Shown: one piece after another, positions 1-7,349 of the stretch
Layout: each line of letters begins with the position of its first letter
Numbering within the stretch: the first letter of the stretch is position 1
NCBI GenBank assembly: GCA_934726455.1
Contig: CAKVDS010000033.1
Coordinates: forward strand, 1-26,460
DNA from: an uncultured Bacteroidales bacterium
Lineage (GTDB): Bacteria > Bacteroidota > Bacteroidia > Bacteroidales > UBA932
Length of the DNA: 26,460 nucleotides
Direction: 5' to 3'
Translations under genes and position numbers: made by a program
Notes under the pieces: generated by a model
The model's input: the letters and a program-made list of their open reading frames with translations, nothing else
Databases searched by the model: none
What the model was told of the DNA's origin: nothing

Positions 1-290
1 TTTTCCTGCGGTTCCGCTCCCACCTGGCATCGCCGCCTGCCCTGCATCCGCGTCCGTGGCCGCTGCCCCGTCCAGGTGTGAGCCTTTTCCGGCGATTCCG
101 CTCCCACCTGGTGCCGCCGCCTGCCCTGCATCCGCGTCCGTGGCCGCTGCCCCGTCCAGGTAGGAGCCTTTTCCTGCGGTTCCGCTCCCACCTGGTGCCG
201 CCGCCTGCCCTGCAGCCCGGTCTGCGGCTGTTGTCCCGTTCAGGTAGGAGCCTTTTCCTGCGGTTCCGCTCCCACCCGGCACCACCGCCT
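1..290. repeat. 84-bp tandem repeat array with imperfect hairpins (family 2)
   Basis: Four copies of an 84-bp unit begin at 1 (cut by the window edge), 85, 169 and 253. Each junction holds a hairpin: an arm CCAGGTGTGAGC or CCAGGTAGGAGC, a 16-nt loop, then GCTCCCACCTGG. Examples are 72-83/100-111, 156-167/184-195 and 241-251/268-278. Each of the first two stems has one mismatch. The 44-45 nt between hairpins are similar but drift from copy to copy. The period is divisible by three, so an ORF runs through the array, but its product is low-complexity Pro/Arg/Leu-rich and not credible. From about 300 to 461 I see nothing recognisable. Confidence 0.9.
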
Positions 291-461
291 GCCCTGCTGC
301 CTTCAGTGTTTGGCGGCCTTGCACTTCAGCGTGAGTGTCTGGTCTTCCGCAGTGGCGGACAATCTTCTGTGAGGTCTGTCGCTGTATGGGGGACTGGTCT
401 TGAGTCTGGCAACGACAGGGAAGATTAGCTCCGTTGTGAGCGGAATTCAACAGATTTTGCG

Positions 462-469
462 TATTTTTG
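462..469 (+). promoter_or_regulatory. Candidate -7 box TATTTTTG for the 477-8663 operon
   Basis: The octamer fits the bacteroidotal -7 consensus TAnnTTTG. It ends eight bases before the ATG at 477, so the transcript would have almost no leader. No well-spaced -33 TTG is visible, since the nearest one (434-436) lies about 25 bp upstream. Confidence 0.4.
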
Positions 470-476
470 TTGTATT

Positions 477-1862
477 ATGGATGTTGCTCTTCTGTCCACT
501 ATGATATCCGAGCTAATAACCGACCACGATATGGTCGGTCTGCCCGGGTTGGGCACTTTCGTGGCGGAGGTGGTTCCGGCCACCTTCTCTGATAAAGGCT
601 ACACTATCAATCCGCCATACCGCAGACTTTCTTTTCACCCGAGCCGCTCGGAAGATACTTTGCTGATAGATTTCTATGCGGCATCCAACGGCATTTCCAA
701 GGAGGCTGCTGCCTTGTATCTCAAGCAGTTCCTTTCAGAGATGAAGACGGTGCTCAAGGAGAGAAAGACAATATCACTTCCCGGACTTGGCCGTTTGAGG
801 GCTACGGTGGAGAACAATTTTTTCTTCGTCCCGGATCCGGATCTGGACATATATCCTGACGGGTTCGGGCTCGAACCGCTGTCTCTCAAAGCGATGATTG
901 AACCCGAACCGGTAGAGATACCGATTGTGCCGTCATCTCCGGAAACGGTCTCTGCCACAGTCGCGGAAACCGCTCCGGAAACCGCCGCCACCCCGGCCGC
1001 GGAAGAAATTCCGGCTCTGGAAACGAACTCGGCTTTGGCTTCGGATGCGGAAACAGCCAACGCTCCGGCCCCGGAAACGGAAACCGCCGCCACCCCGGCC
1101 GCGGAAGAAGTTCCGGCTTCGGAAACGAACCCGGCTCCGGCCCCGGAAACGGAAACCGCCGCCACCCCGGCTCCGGAGGCAACTCCAACTGTGGGAGCAG
1201 AGCCGGCTACAGCTGCAACAGCAGTCTTAACTTCAACCGCGACCGCAACCGCAACCTTGCCGATAGAAGCCCCCGCCGTGCGCACGGGGCTGAAGTCGTG
1301 CGCACCAGACGCCATTTCACGCACGGCACAGCCCGAAACAGGAGTCCCGTGCGCACCAGGCGGCATTTTACGCACGGAAGTGCCTCTCGTGCGCACGGCA
1401 GCGGAGTTTTCAGCCCCCGGATACGGTGAGCATGGCAACGACGGTGGTCCTCTCGTGCGCACGGCAGCGGAGTCGGAATCGGCACCAGAATCAGGAACGA
1501 ACACGGGAGCAGAGCCGGAGCCAGATCCACAGCCGCAACCGGTTACGGAACTTGAGCCCACTCCGGAGACCCGGCCACAGCCAGCCGCAGAGCCACAACC
1601 TCAGCCACAACCTCAGCCACAACCTCAGCCAAAGCCGCAGCTCCAAAGCCGCAGCCAACTGCAGAACCAGCCGCAGCCAGCTGCAGTACCACAGCCGCGA
1701 CAAGCCTCGCCCCGCCGCTTCCGTTGGTGGATTCCGGTTCTTGTCCTGCTCGCCGTGGCAGCAGTCGCACTTCTGGCATTCCTGACGGTCGCGCAGGTGG
1801 CCCCGGACTTCATTGACTCGATATTGTATACACCAGAAGAACTCAGAATAATCAACTACTGA
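477..1862 (+). CDS. HU-CCDC81-type DNA-binding-like protein with long linker and C-terminal membrane anchor
   Basis: The first about 130 residues match the paired bacteroidotal HU-like domains (HU-CCDC81_bac_1 and bac_2). Each carries an LPGLG loop, at residues 21-28 and 100-106. A long Ala/Pro/Glu-rich and then Gln/Pro-rich linker follows (about 145-413). One hydrophobic segment spans about 417-439, and a short 20-residue tail ends the protein. The topology suggests a cytoplasmic HU-like head tethered to the inner membrane. Many family members end in a SPOR peptidoglycan-binding domain; none is visible here. Residues 268-332 of the linker are encoded by a repeat element shared with the next gene. 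The stop overlaps the next start (TGATG), so the genes are probably co-translated. The HU-like fold is well supported. DNA binding is inferred from the family name, and the true ligand is unknown. Confidence 0.82.
   Translation: MDVALLSTMISELITDHDMVGLPGLGTFVAEVVPATFSDKGYTINPPYRRLSFHPSRSEDTLLIDFYAASNGISKEAAALYLKQFLSEMKTVLKERKTISLPGLGRLRATVENNFFFVPDPDLDIYPDGFGLEPLSLKAMIEPEPVEIPIVPSSPETVSATVAETAPETAATPAAEEIPALETNSALASDAETANAPAPETETAATPAAEEVPASETNPAPAPETETAATPAPEATPTVGAEPATAATAVLTSTATATATLPIEAPAVRTGLKSCAPDAISRTAQPETGVPCAPGGILRTEVPLVRTAAEFSAPGYGEHGNDGGPLVRTAAESESAPESGTNTGAEPEPDPQPQPVTELEPTPETRPQPAAEPQPQPQPQPQPQPKPQLQSRSQLQNQPQPAAVPQPRQASPRRFRWWIPVLVLLAVAAVALLAFLTVAQVAPDFIDSILYTPEELRIINY
1277..1471 (+). 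repeat. GTGCGCAC-box element, in-frame copy 1 (inside HU-like gene)
   Basis: About 195 bp that recur at 2101-2295 with roughly seven substitutions and no indels. Five copies of the palindromic octamer GTGCGCAC start at 1278, 1298, 1349, 1389 and 1455. Boxes two and three each open a hairpin of the form CGTGCG, about 17 nt, CGCACG. The element is read in frame as part of the linker (residues 268-332). Confidence 0.92.
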
Positions 1863-2836
1863 TGACAGATTTGATATATCCTGCTTCAACGGCGCCGCTC
1901 CTCCGCGGAAGCGACAGATCGGCGGCATCGGAGATGTTGCCGGTTGTTGATGAGCACGGCAATGTCATTGCTCAGGCATCGCGGGCGTTCTGCCACGGCC
2001 GCATGGCGAGGCCGCACCCCGCCGCTCCGGAAACCACCGGCCGCATGGCAAACCGACCGACTGCCACAGCCGCACGGCAGACCGCCACGGCTTCGGATCC
2101 CGTGCGCACGGGGCTGAAGTCGTGCGCACCAGGCGGCAATTCACGCACGGCACAGCCCGAAATAGGCTTCCCGTGCGCACCAGGCGGCATTTTACGCACG
2201 GAAGTGCCTCTCGTGCGCACGGCAGCGGAGTTTTCAGCCCCCGGATACGGTGAGCATGGCAACGATGGTGGTCCTCTCGTGCGCACGGCAGCGGATGCTT
2301 CCTTGAGAGAGTCAACCTCAACGGTGTCCGGGGGAAGCCCTTCCGTGCGCACGGCAGCTGCCCCAACTGCCAAACCAGCGACCCCAGCCTCCTGCGCCCC
2401 CGCAGCCGCCAAACCCCTCCACCCGGTGGTTCACCTCCACATAATCAGCCGCGACGGGAAGATTTATCTCCAGCAGCGCAGCGCCACCAAGGATCTTCTG
2501 CCCCTGCGTTGGGACACCGCCGTCGGCGGCCACGTCGCCTACGGCGAATACATCCTTGAAGCCCTCTACCGTGAGGCTTCCGAGGAACTCGGCTTTACTG
2601 ACTTCAACCCGGTCTTCATCACTTCCTATGTGTTCGAATCCGAGGCGGAGAGGGAACTTGTCAATGTCTTCGCGACAGTCGGAAACTTCATCCTTAAGCC
2701 TGATGGCGAGGAAGTTATCGGCGGACGCTATTGGTCTCCCGAGGAGATAGAGGCCGCCTGCGGCAAAGACATCCTTACCCCAAACTTCGAGTCCGAATAC
2801 CACAAGATCAAGAATTCCCTCCAAGCCCTTCTGTGA
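1862..2836 (+). CDS. Nudix hydrolase with a large internal insertion
   Basis: The core is a Nudix hydrolase of the isopentenyl-diphosphate-isomerase-like subgroup, probably cleaving a nucleoside or other diphosphate. The Nudix box is complete: G223-x5-E229-x7-R237-E238-x2-E241-E242-x-G244. Residues 26-47 (VVDEHGNVIAQASRAFCHGR region) are the normal domain start, and LHPVVHLHI (186-194) is the normal continuation. In relatives these are separated by only a few residues. Here about 138 residues of Ala/Pro/Arg-rich sequence, including the repeat element (residues 81-145), lie between them. The start ATG overlaps the previous stop by one base, and the stop overlaps the next start in the same way. 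Substrate cannot be told from sequence. Whether the split domain folds is unknown, but every catalytic Nudix residue is kept. Confidence 0.88.
   Translation: MTDLIYPASTAPLLRGSDRSAASEMLPVVDEHGNVIAQASRAFCHGRMARPHPAAPETTGRMANRPTATAARQTATASDPVRTGLKSCAPGGNSRTAQPEIGFPCAPGGILRTEVPLVRTAAEFSAPGYGEHGNDGGPLVRTAADASLRESTSTVSGGSPSVRTAAAPTAKPATPASCAPAAAKPLHPVVHLHIISRDGKIYLQQRSATKDLLPLRWDTAVGGHVAYGEYILEALYREASEELGFTDFNPVFITSYVFESEAERELVNVFATVGNFILKPDGEEVIGGRYWSPEEIEAACGKDILTPNFESEYHKIKNSLQALL
2101..2295 (+). repeat. GTGCGCAC-box element, in-frame copy 2 (inside Nudix gene)
   Basis: This matches 1277-1471 at a constant offset of 824 bp. Boxes start at 2102, 2122, 2173, 2213 and 2279, and a sixth single box starts at 2345, outside the shared block. 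It is read in the same frame as copy 1, giving the same peptide pattern (VRTGLKSCAP, then PCAPGGILRT, then VRTAAEFSAP). Identity stops sharply just before the first box and just after GCAGCGGA. Confidence 0.92.
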
Positions 2837-4917
2837 TGCAGGAAATCGACAAGTTCATCAACGACCAGCTTTCCGTGTGGCCTCTGGCCGCATCCAACTT
2901 CCGTGCACTCAAGTCCGTCAAAACCAGACAACTGGAGGTGGACGGTCTTATGTGCACTGTCCAGTTCAACCCCCGCCGTGTCATCTCGAGCACAGCCGAC
3001 ACCAGCCCCGAAGCGATAGCCGCGCGCAAATGTTTCCTGTGCGAGGAGAACAGGCCCCCGGAGCAGTTCCACCTCAAGTTCGAGGGCCGCAAGGGGAGAA
3101 CATACCGCATACAGGTCAATCCGTACCCGATTTTCCCGGGACACCTTGTGATAGTGCGCGAGGAGCATATCTCGCAGGAGATATGGCACCATTTCCCGGA
3201 CATGCTCGACTTTGCGATGAAATATCGGGACTACACCGTGTTCTATAATGGTCCCGTCAGCGGGGCATCTGCTCCGGATCATCTTCATTTCCAAGCTGTT
3301 CCGAGACAATCTCTACCTCTTGAGAGGGCCATTGACGAGTATCTTGACAATCCGGGGAAACCTCTTGCCTCGGTCAAGGACGCGACCCTGTACCGTTATG
3401 CCGGCTTCACCGAAGGTGTCTTCGCCCTCAAGGCAAGCACATCCAAGTCCATTGCCAAGCTATTCTACCGCCTGCTTGACTGCACGGACAAGGTGGAAGA
3501 TGAGGTCGAGCCGAAATTCAACCTCTTCGCCTATTGCCGTGACGGGGAATACAGGGCCTTTGTTACCCTGCGCGAGGCCAAACGCTCGCACCACTATTAT
3601 TCCGACGGCCCGGATCATCTGACAATCAGCCCGGGAGCCGCCGACATGGCCGGATACTTCGTCGCCCCTTTTGAGGAAGATTTCGAGAAAGTCACGGGCG
3701 CAGACCTTGAAGAGATGCTCTCCGAGGTGTCGATTCCACGCAAAGAGCGCGAGATGATAGAATGGAGGCTTACGCGCACCCAGCCTAAGGTGAGTGTGGG
3801 GATTATGTCGGCCAAGGAAATACGCTTCGAGATAATTTCCGACGGGGCAGGTCCGCAGAAAGTCAGCTGGCAGGACGGGCGTATAGTCTATAACGGGATG
3901 ATATACGATGAGTTGTATTTTGACTCCATAACCCGCTCGACCCTGTTTGCCGAAGCATCTTTCATCCTGTACGATGTGGTGATAGGAATTGATTTCCACT
4001 GGCAGCAGAAACGGTCACTGAAATTCGCCGGGGGACTCAAGTTCATCGTGGAGGGGGACTGCATCACGGCGGTGAACTGCATCGGGATGGAGAACTACCT
4101 GCTCAGTGTCATCTCTTCGGAGATGAAGTCAACATCTTCTCTTGAACTCCTCAAGGCCCACGCAGTCATTTCCCGCAGCTGGCTGCAAGCCAGAATGGAA
4201 GAAAGAAAAACAGGCCGGCCGTCGCCGCACCGCAACTTCGATGTCTGCGCTGACGACCATTGCCAACGGTATCAAGGACTTACGATGGCGGTGGGGGAGA
4301 GTGTCCGCCAGGCCATAGACCAGACATGGGGACAGGTTCTCCGCTATGGGGGAGAACTCTGCGACACCCGCTATTCCAAGTGTTGCGGCGGGCGTACGGA
4401 ACTTTACAGCACCTGCTGGGAAGACAAGGATTACCCTTACCTTCAAAGCGTTGAAGACAGGTTCTGCGACTGTGAGCACTCGGAGATTCTCTCGCAGGTG
4501 CTCAACGACTATGATATGGACACGCGTGACTTCCATGACTGGACCGTGAGATACACCGCCGCCGGACTTTCGGAACTTGTCCGCCGCCGCACCGGCGTTG
4601 ATTTCGGTGACATCCTCTCTCTTGAACCTCTTGAGAGGGGTCCGTCGGGGCGTATCAAATATCTGAAAATCAACGGCACCAAGCATTCGGAAGTCATCGG
4701 CAAGGAACTCGCGATACGCCGCGCCCTGAGCGACACGCACCTCAAGAGCTCGGCTTTCGAGGTGACGCGGGAAGGTGATGACTTCATCCTCACCGGGCGC
4801 GGCTGGGGCCATGGGGTCGGGCTCTGCCAGATAGGCGCCGCTGTGATGGCTTCAGAAGGATACGATTATAGACAGATACTCTCTCACTACTATGTCGGGG
4901 CGGAAGTTGAGCAGTAA
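2836..4917 (+). CDS. DUF4922 (HIT-like) and SpoIID/LytB fusion protein
   Basis: Residues 1 to about 310 match DUF4922, a family related to the HIT/GalT nucleotide-transferase fold. A CFLC motif lies near residue 70, and a GASAPDHLHFQ motif has His149 and His151 in the place of the HIT histidines. Residues about 318-693 match SpoIID/LytB: a MENYLLSVISSEM start, the KCCGGRTELY segment and the late GRGWGHGVGLCQIGA motif (655-669). SpoIID proteins are lytic transglycosylases acting on denuded glycan strands. The ATG at 2836 overlaps the Nudix stop by one base, so it is preferred over an in-frame start 105 bp upstream inside the Nudix gene. No signal peptide is seen at the chosen start, which is odd for a wall enzyme. 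The next gene overlaps by 26 bp. Both domain calls are firm; the joint function is unknown. Confidence 0.85.
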   Translation: MQEIDKFINDQLSVWPLAASNFRALKSVKTRQLEVDGLMCTVQFNPRRVISSTADTSPEAIAARKCFLCEENRPPEQFHLKFEGRKGRTYRIQVNPYPIFPGHLVIVREEHISQEIWHHFPDMLDFAMKYRDYTVFYNGPVSGASAPDHLHFQAVPRQSLPLERAIDEYLDNPGKPLASVKDATLYRYAGFTEGVFALKASTSKSIAKLFYRLLDCTDKVEDEVEPKFNLFAYCRDGEYRAFVTLREAKRSHHYYSDGPDHLTISPGAADMAGYFVAPFEEDFEKVTGADLEEMLSEVSIPRKEREMIEWRLTRTQPKVSVGIMSAKEIRFEIISDGAGPQKVSWQDGRIVYNGMIYDELYFDSITRSTLFAEASFILYDVVIGIDFHWQQKRSLKFAGGLKFIVEGDCITAVNCIGMENYLLSVISSEMKSTSSLELLKAHAVISRSWLQARMEERKTGRPSPHRNFDVCADDHCQRYQGLTMAVGESVRQAIDQTWGQVLRYGGELCDTRYSKCCGGRTELYSTCWEDKDYPYLQSVEDRFCDCEHSEILSQVLNDYDMDTRDFHDWTVRYTAAGLSELVRRRTGVDFGDILSLEPLERGPSGRIKYLKINGTKHSEVIGKELAIRRALSDTHLKSSAFEVTREGDDFILTGRGWGHGVGLCQIGAAVMASEGYDYRQILSHYYVGAEVEQ

Positions 4918-6142
4918 CCCATGGGCCTGGGTGCCGACCCTCTATTTTGCGGAGGGCATACCTTATTTCATCGTCAACGTCATCTCCGTCACGATGTTCA
5001 AGCGTCTCGGGATGTCCAATGGCGATGTGGCCGCCTATACGGCGCTTCTCTATCTTCCGTGGGTCATAAAGCCGCTCTGGAGTCCGTTTGTGGATGTGAT
5101 ACGTACCAAGAGATGGTGGATCCTGGCCATGCAGGCCCTTGTCACTGTGGGCTTTGCGGCGCTTGCCCTGTCGGTGAGTCCCGACGCTTTCGGACTGTCG
5201 ATAGTCTGCTTCTACATTATCGCGCTTGCTTCGGCTACCCACGACATCGCGGCGGACGGCTTCTATATGCTTGCTCTTGACGAGAGGGAACAGTCGCTGT
5301 TCGTGGGGATCAGGAGCACGTTTTACCGTATCTCTTCCGTCTTCGGGCAAGGTGTTATCGTTGTCCTTGCCGGGATTCTTGAGGAGCGTCTCGGGAACAT
5401 CCCTGCGGCCTGGAGCCTGACGATAGGGGGCGCCTCGCTGCTTTTCGCCCTGCTCGCGCTCTGGCACCTGTTCGCCCTGCCTAAGGTTGAGAAGACCGCC
5501 TCAAACAAGACTTCTGCGGACATTCTAAAAGATTTTTCCCGGGCATGGGTGACGTTTTTCCGTAAGGACGGGGTCTGGCTCGCGATAGTGTTCATGCTTC
5601 TCTACCGGCTGCCGGAGGCATTGTCCGTCAAGATGTTGACCCCTTTTCTTCTCGATTCCCCGCAAGACGGGGGACTCGGGCTCAGCACTGCGGCTTCCGG
5701 ACTTGTCTACGGGACTGTCGGGGTGATCGCCTTGACTGCCGGGGGCATAGCGGGCGGGGTTTTCGCTGCCGCCAAGGGGCTGCGCAAGTCGCTCTGGCCC
5801 ATGTCCCTCGCCCTGGCCCTGCCGTGCGCCGTTTACCTCTATATGGCTGTGGCACAGCCTTCTGAGATGTGGGTGGTGTATCTGTGCGTGGCTTTTGACC
5901 AGTTTGGCTACGGCTTCGGCTTCACGGCTTACATGCTCTATATGATGCGCTTCTCGGAGGGTGAGTTCAAAACCTCCCACTACGCTATATGTACGGCTTT
6001 TATGGCCCTTTCAATGATGATTCCGGGCTTCTTTGCAGGCTGGTTGCAGGAAGCTGTGGGGTATGCAGGATTTTTCATAATTGTAATGATATGTTGTCTG
6101 GCAACCGTTTCCGTTACTTTCTTTGCGCGGCGGCGCTGCTGA
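4892..6142 (+). CDS. AmpG-like MFS transporter
   Basis: A 416-residue polytopic membrane protein with about twelve hydrophobic segments. Its N-terminus (SSNPWAWVPTLYFAEGIPY) is typical of the AmpG/SLC33-like branch of the major facilitator superfamily. AmpG imports muropeptides (GlcNAc-anhydroMurNAc species) across the inner membrane for recycling. It starts inside the end of the SpoIID gene (26-bp overlap) and its own end overlaps the NamZ gene by 52 bp, so the three are probably expressed together. The position between a glycan-cleaving enzyme and an exo-muramidase supports import of wall fragments or MurNAc. I infer this from context; the substrate is not proven by any residue I can point to. 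Confidence 0.83.
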   Translation: MSGRKLSSNPWAWVPTLYFAEGIPYFIVNVISVTMFKRLGMSNGDVAAYTALLYLPWVIKPLWSPFVDVIRTKRWWILAMQALVTVGFAALALSVSPDAFGLSIVCFYIIALASATHDIAADGFYMLALDEREQSLFVGIRSTFYRISSVFGQGVIVVLAGILEERLGNIPAAWSLTIGGASLLFALLALWHLFALPKVEKTASNKTSADILKDFSRAWVTFFRKDGVWLAIVFMLLYRLPEALSVKMLTPFLLDSPQDGGLGLSTAASGLVYGTVGVIALTAGGIAGGVFAAAKGLRKSLWPMSLALALPCAVYLYMAVAQPSEMWVVYLCVAFDQFGYGFGFTAYMLYMMRFSEGEFKTSHYAICTAFMALSMMIPGFFAGWLQEAVGYAGFFIIVMICCLATVSVTFFARRRC

Positions 6143-7347
6143 GTGCCGTCTGCCTCCAGGCCCGTGTGAAGCCTGGTGTTGAGGTGCTCCGCGACCGTGG
6201 ATTTTCCGGCCTGGCCGGGATGAGGGTGGGGCTTGTGACCAATCCGTCAGGTGTTGATTCTCAGCTCAATTCGACCATTGACATCTTGTATGATGCTACA
6301 GACGTTGAGCTTGTGGCCTTGTTTGCCCCGGAACACGGGGTGAGAGGCGATGTGTACGCCGGCGGCAAGGTGGATTCTGGCAAGGATGCGCGCACCGGGC
6401 TGCCTGTCCATTCTCTGTACGGGGCCACCCGCGAACCTTCCCCGGAGATGCTCAAGGGCATTGACATGATGATCTACGACATTCAGGATGTGGGCAGCCG
6501 CTCGTACACGTTCATCTCCACCCTGGGGCTTGTGATGCGTGCCTGCGCCCGGGCTGAGATCCCCGTGATGGTGCTGGACAGGCCCAACCCGCTCGGCGGC
6601 ATGAAGGTCGAGGGGCCGCTGGTAGAACCGGGGTTCAACTCATTCGTGAGTCAGTACCGGATCCCTTATGTCTACGGCCTCACCGTGGGCGAACTTGCGA
6701 TGCTCATCAACGAGGAGGGGCTCAACTGCGGGCAGAACGGCAGGGAGGAACCCCTGAAATGCAGCCTGCTCGTGGTGCCGATGGAAGGCTGGAGCCGGGA
6801 TATGCTCTTCAGCGACACCGGCTTGCCGTGGGTGCTCCCGTCCCCGAACATCCCTTATCCCGAGAGCGCTCTGTGCTACCCGTCCGCAGGCCTGATAGGG
6901 GAGATGTACAACTACCTCAACATCGGCATCGGCTACACCCTCCCGTTCGCCACTTTTGCGGAAGAATGGGTGGATGCCGACAAGTTGAAGGAAACTCTTG
7001 ACAGTTACGCCGTCCCGGGAGTGGCATGGAGAACCATTCACTACAAGCCTACATCCGGCCGGCTTTCCGGGAAACTGATCCACGGGGTGCAGTACTACTA
7101 CACGGACTACGATGCCGCCACCATCACCCTGACCCAGTTCTACGTGATGCAGGCGATATGGGAGCTGTACGGCAAGAATCCGTTTGCCCTGTCTGCCGAG
7201 CGCATCCCGATGTTCAACAAGGTCTGCGGCACTGATTTTGTCAGCACCACATTCGGGCAGAGCCTCAAGGTGTCCGACATCGCCGAATTCTGGTCAAAGG
7301 ATGTCGAGGCGTTCAGGCAGCTGTCCGCTAAATATTATCTCTATTGA
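6091..7347 (+). CDS. Exo-beta-N-acetylmuramidase, NamZ family (DUF1343, GH171)
   Basis: The product has a signal peptide (residues 1 to about 22, ending VCLQA) followed by a DUF1343 domain over the remaining length. Visible family segments are GMRVGLVTNPSG, LFAPEHGVRGD, MIYDIQDVGSRSYT, VLDRPNPLGG and LPWVLPSPNIP. NamZ enzymes release MurNAc from the non-reducing end of peptidoglycan fragments and belong to GH171. I chose the ATG at 6091 because it gives a clean signal peptide; an earlier in-frame start at 5989 would add 34 residues overlapping the transporter. The protein probably acts in the periplasm and supplies MurNAc or disaccharide products to the transporter encoded just upstream. Confidence 0.9.
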   Translation: MLSGNRFRYFLCAAALLSAVCLQARVKPGVEVLRDRGFSGLAGMRVGLVTNPSGVDSQLNSTIDILYDATDVELVALFAPEHGVRGDVYAGGKVDSGKDARTGLPVHSLYGATREPSPEMLKGIDMMIYDIQDVGSRSYTFISTLGLVMRACARAEIPVMVLDRPNPLGGMKVEGPLVEPGFNSFVSQYRIPYVYGLTVGELAMLINEEGLNCGQNGREEPLKCSLLVVPMEGWSRDMLFSDTGLPWVLPSPNIPYPESALCYPSAGLIGEMYNYLNIGIGYTLPFATFAEEWVDADKLKETLDSYAVPGVAWRTIHYKPTSGRLSGKLIHGVQYYYTDYDAATITLTQFYVMQAIWELYGKNPFALSAERIPMFNKVCGTDFVSTTFGQSLKVSDIAEFWSKDVEAFRQLSAKYYLY

Positions 7348-7349
7348 AT

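Noticed and set aside
1..290. CRISPR array
   Set aside because: Spacers are similar to each other, the repeat is an imperfect hairpin with a long loop, and no cas genes are present.
78..428. Open reading frame through the 84-bp array
   Set aside because: It exists because the period is divisible by three. The product is Pro/Arg/Leu low-complexity sequence with no domain.
674..1561. Long minus-strand frame opposite the HU-like gene
   Set aside because: It is the shadow of GC-rich linker and repeat DNA; the plus-strand frame has clear HU-like domains and operon overlaps.
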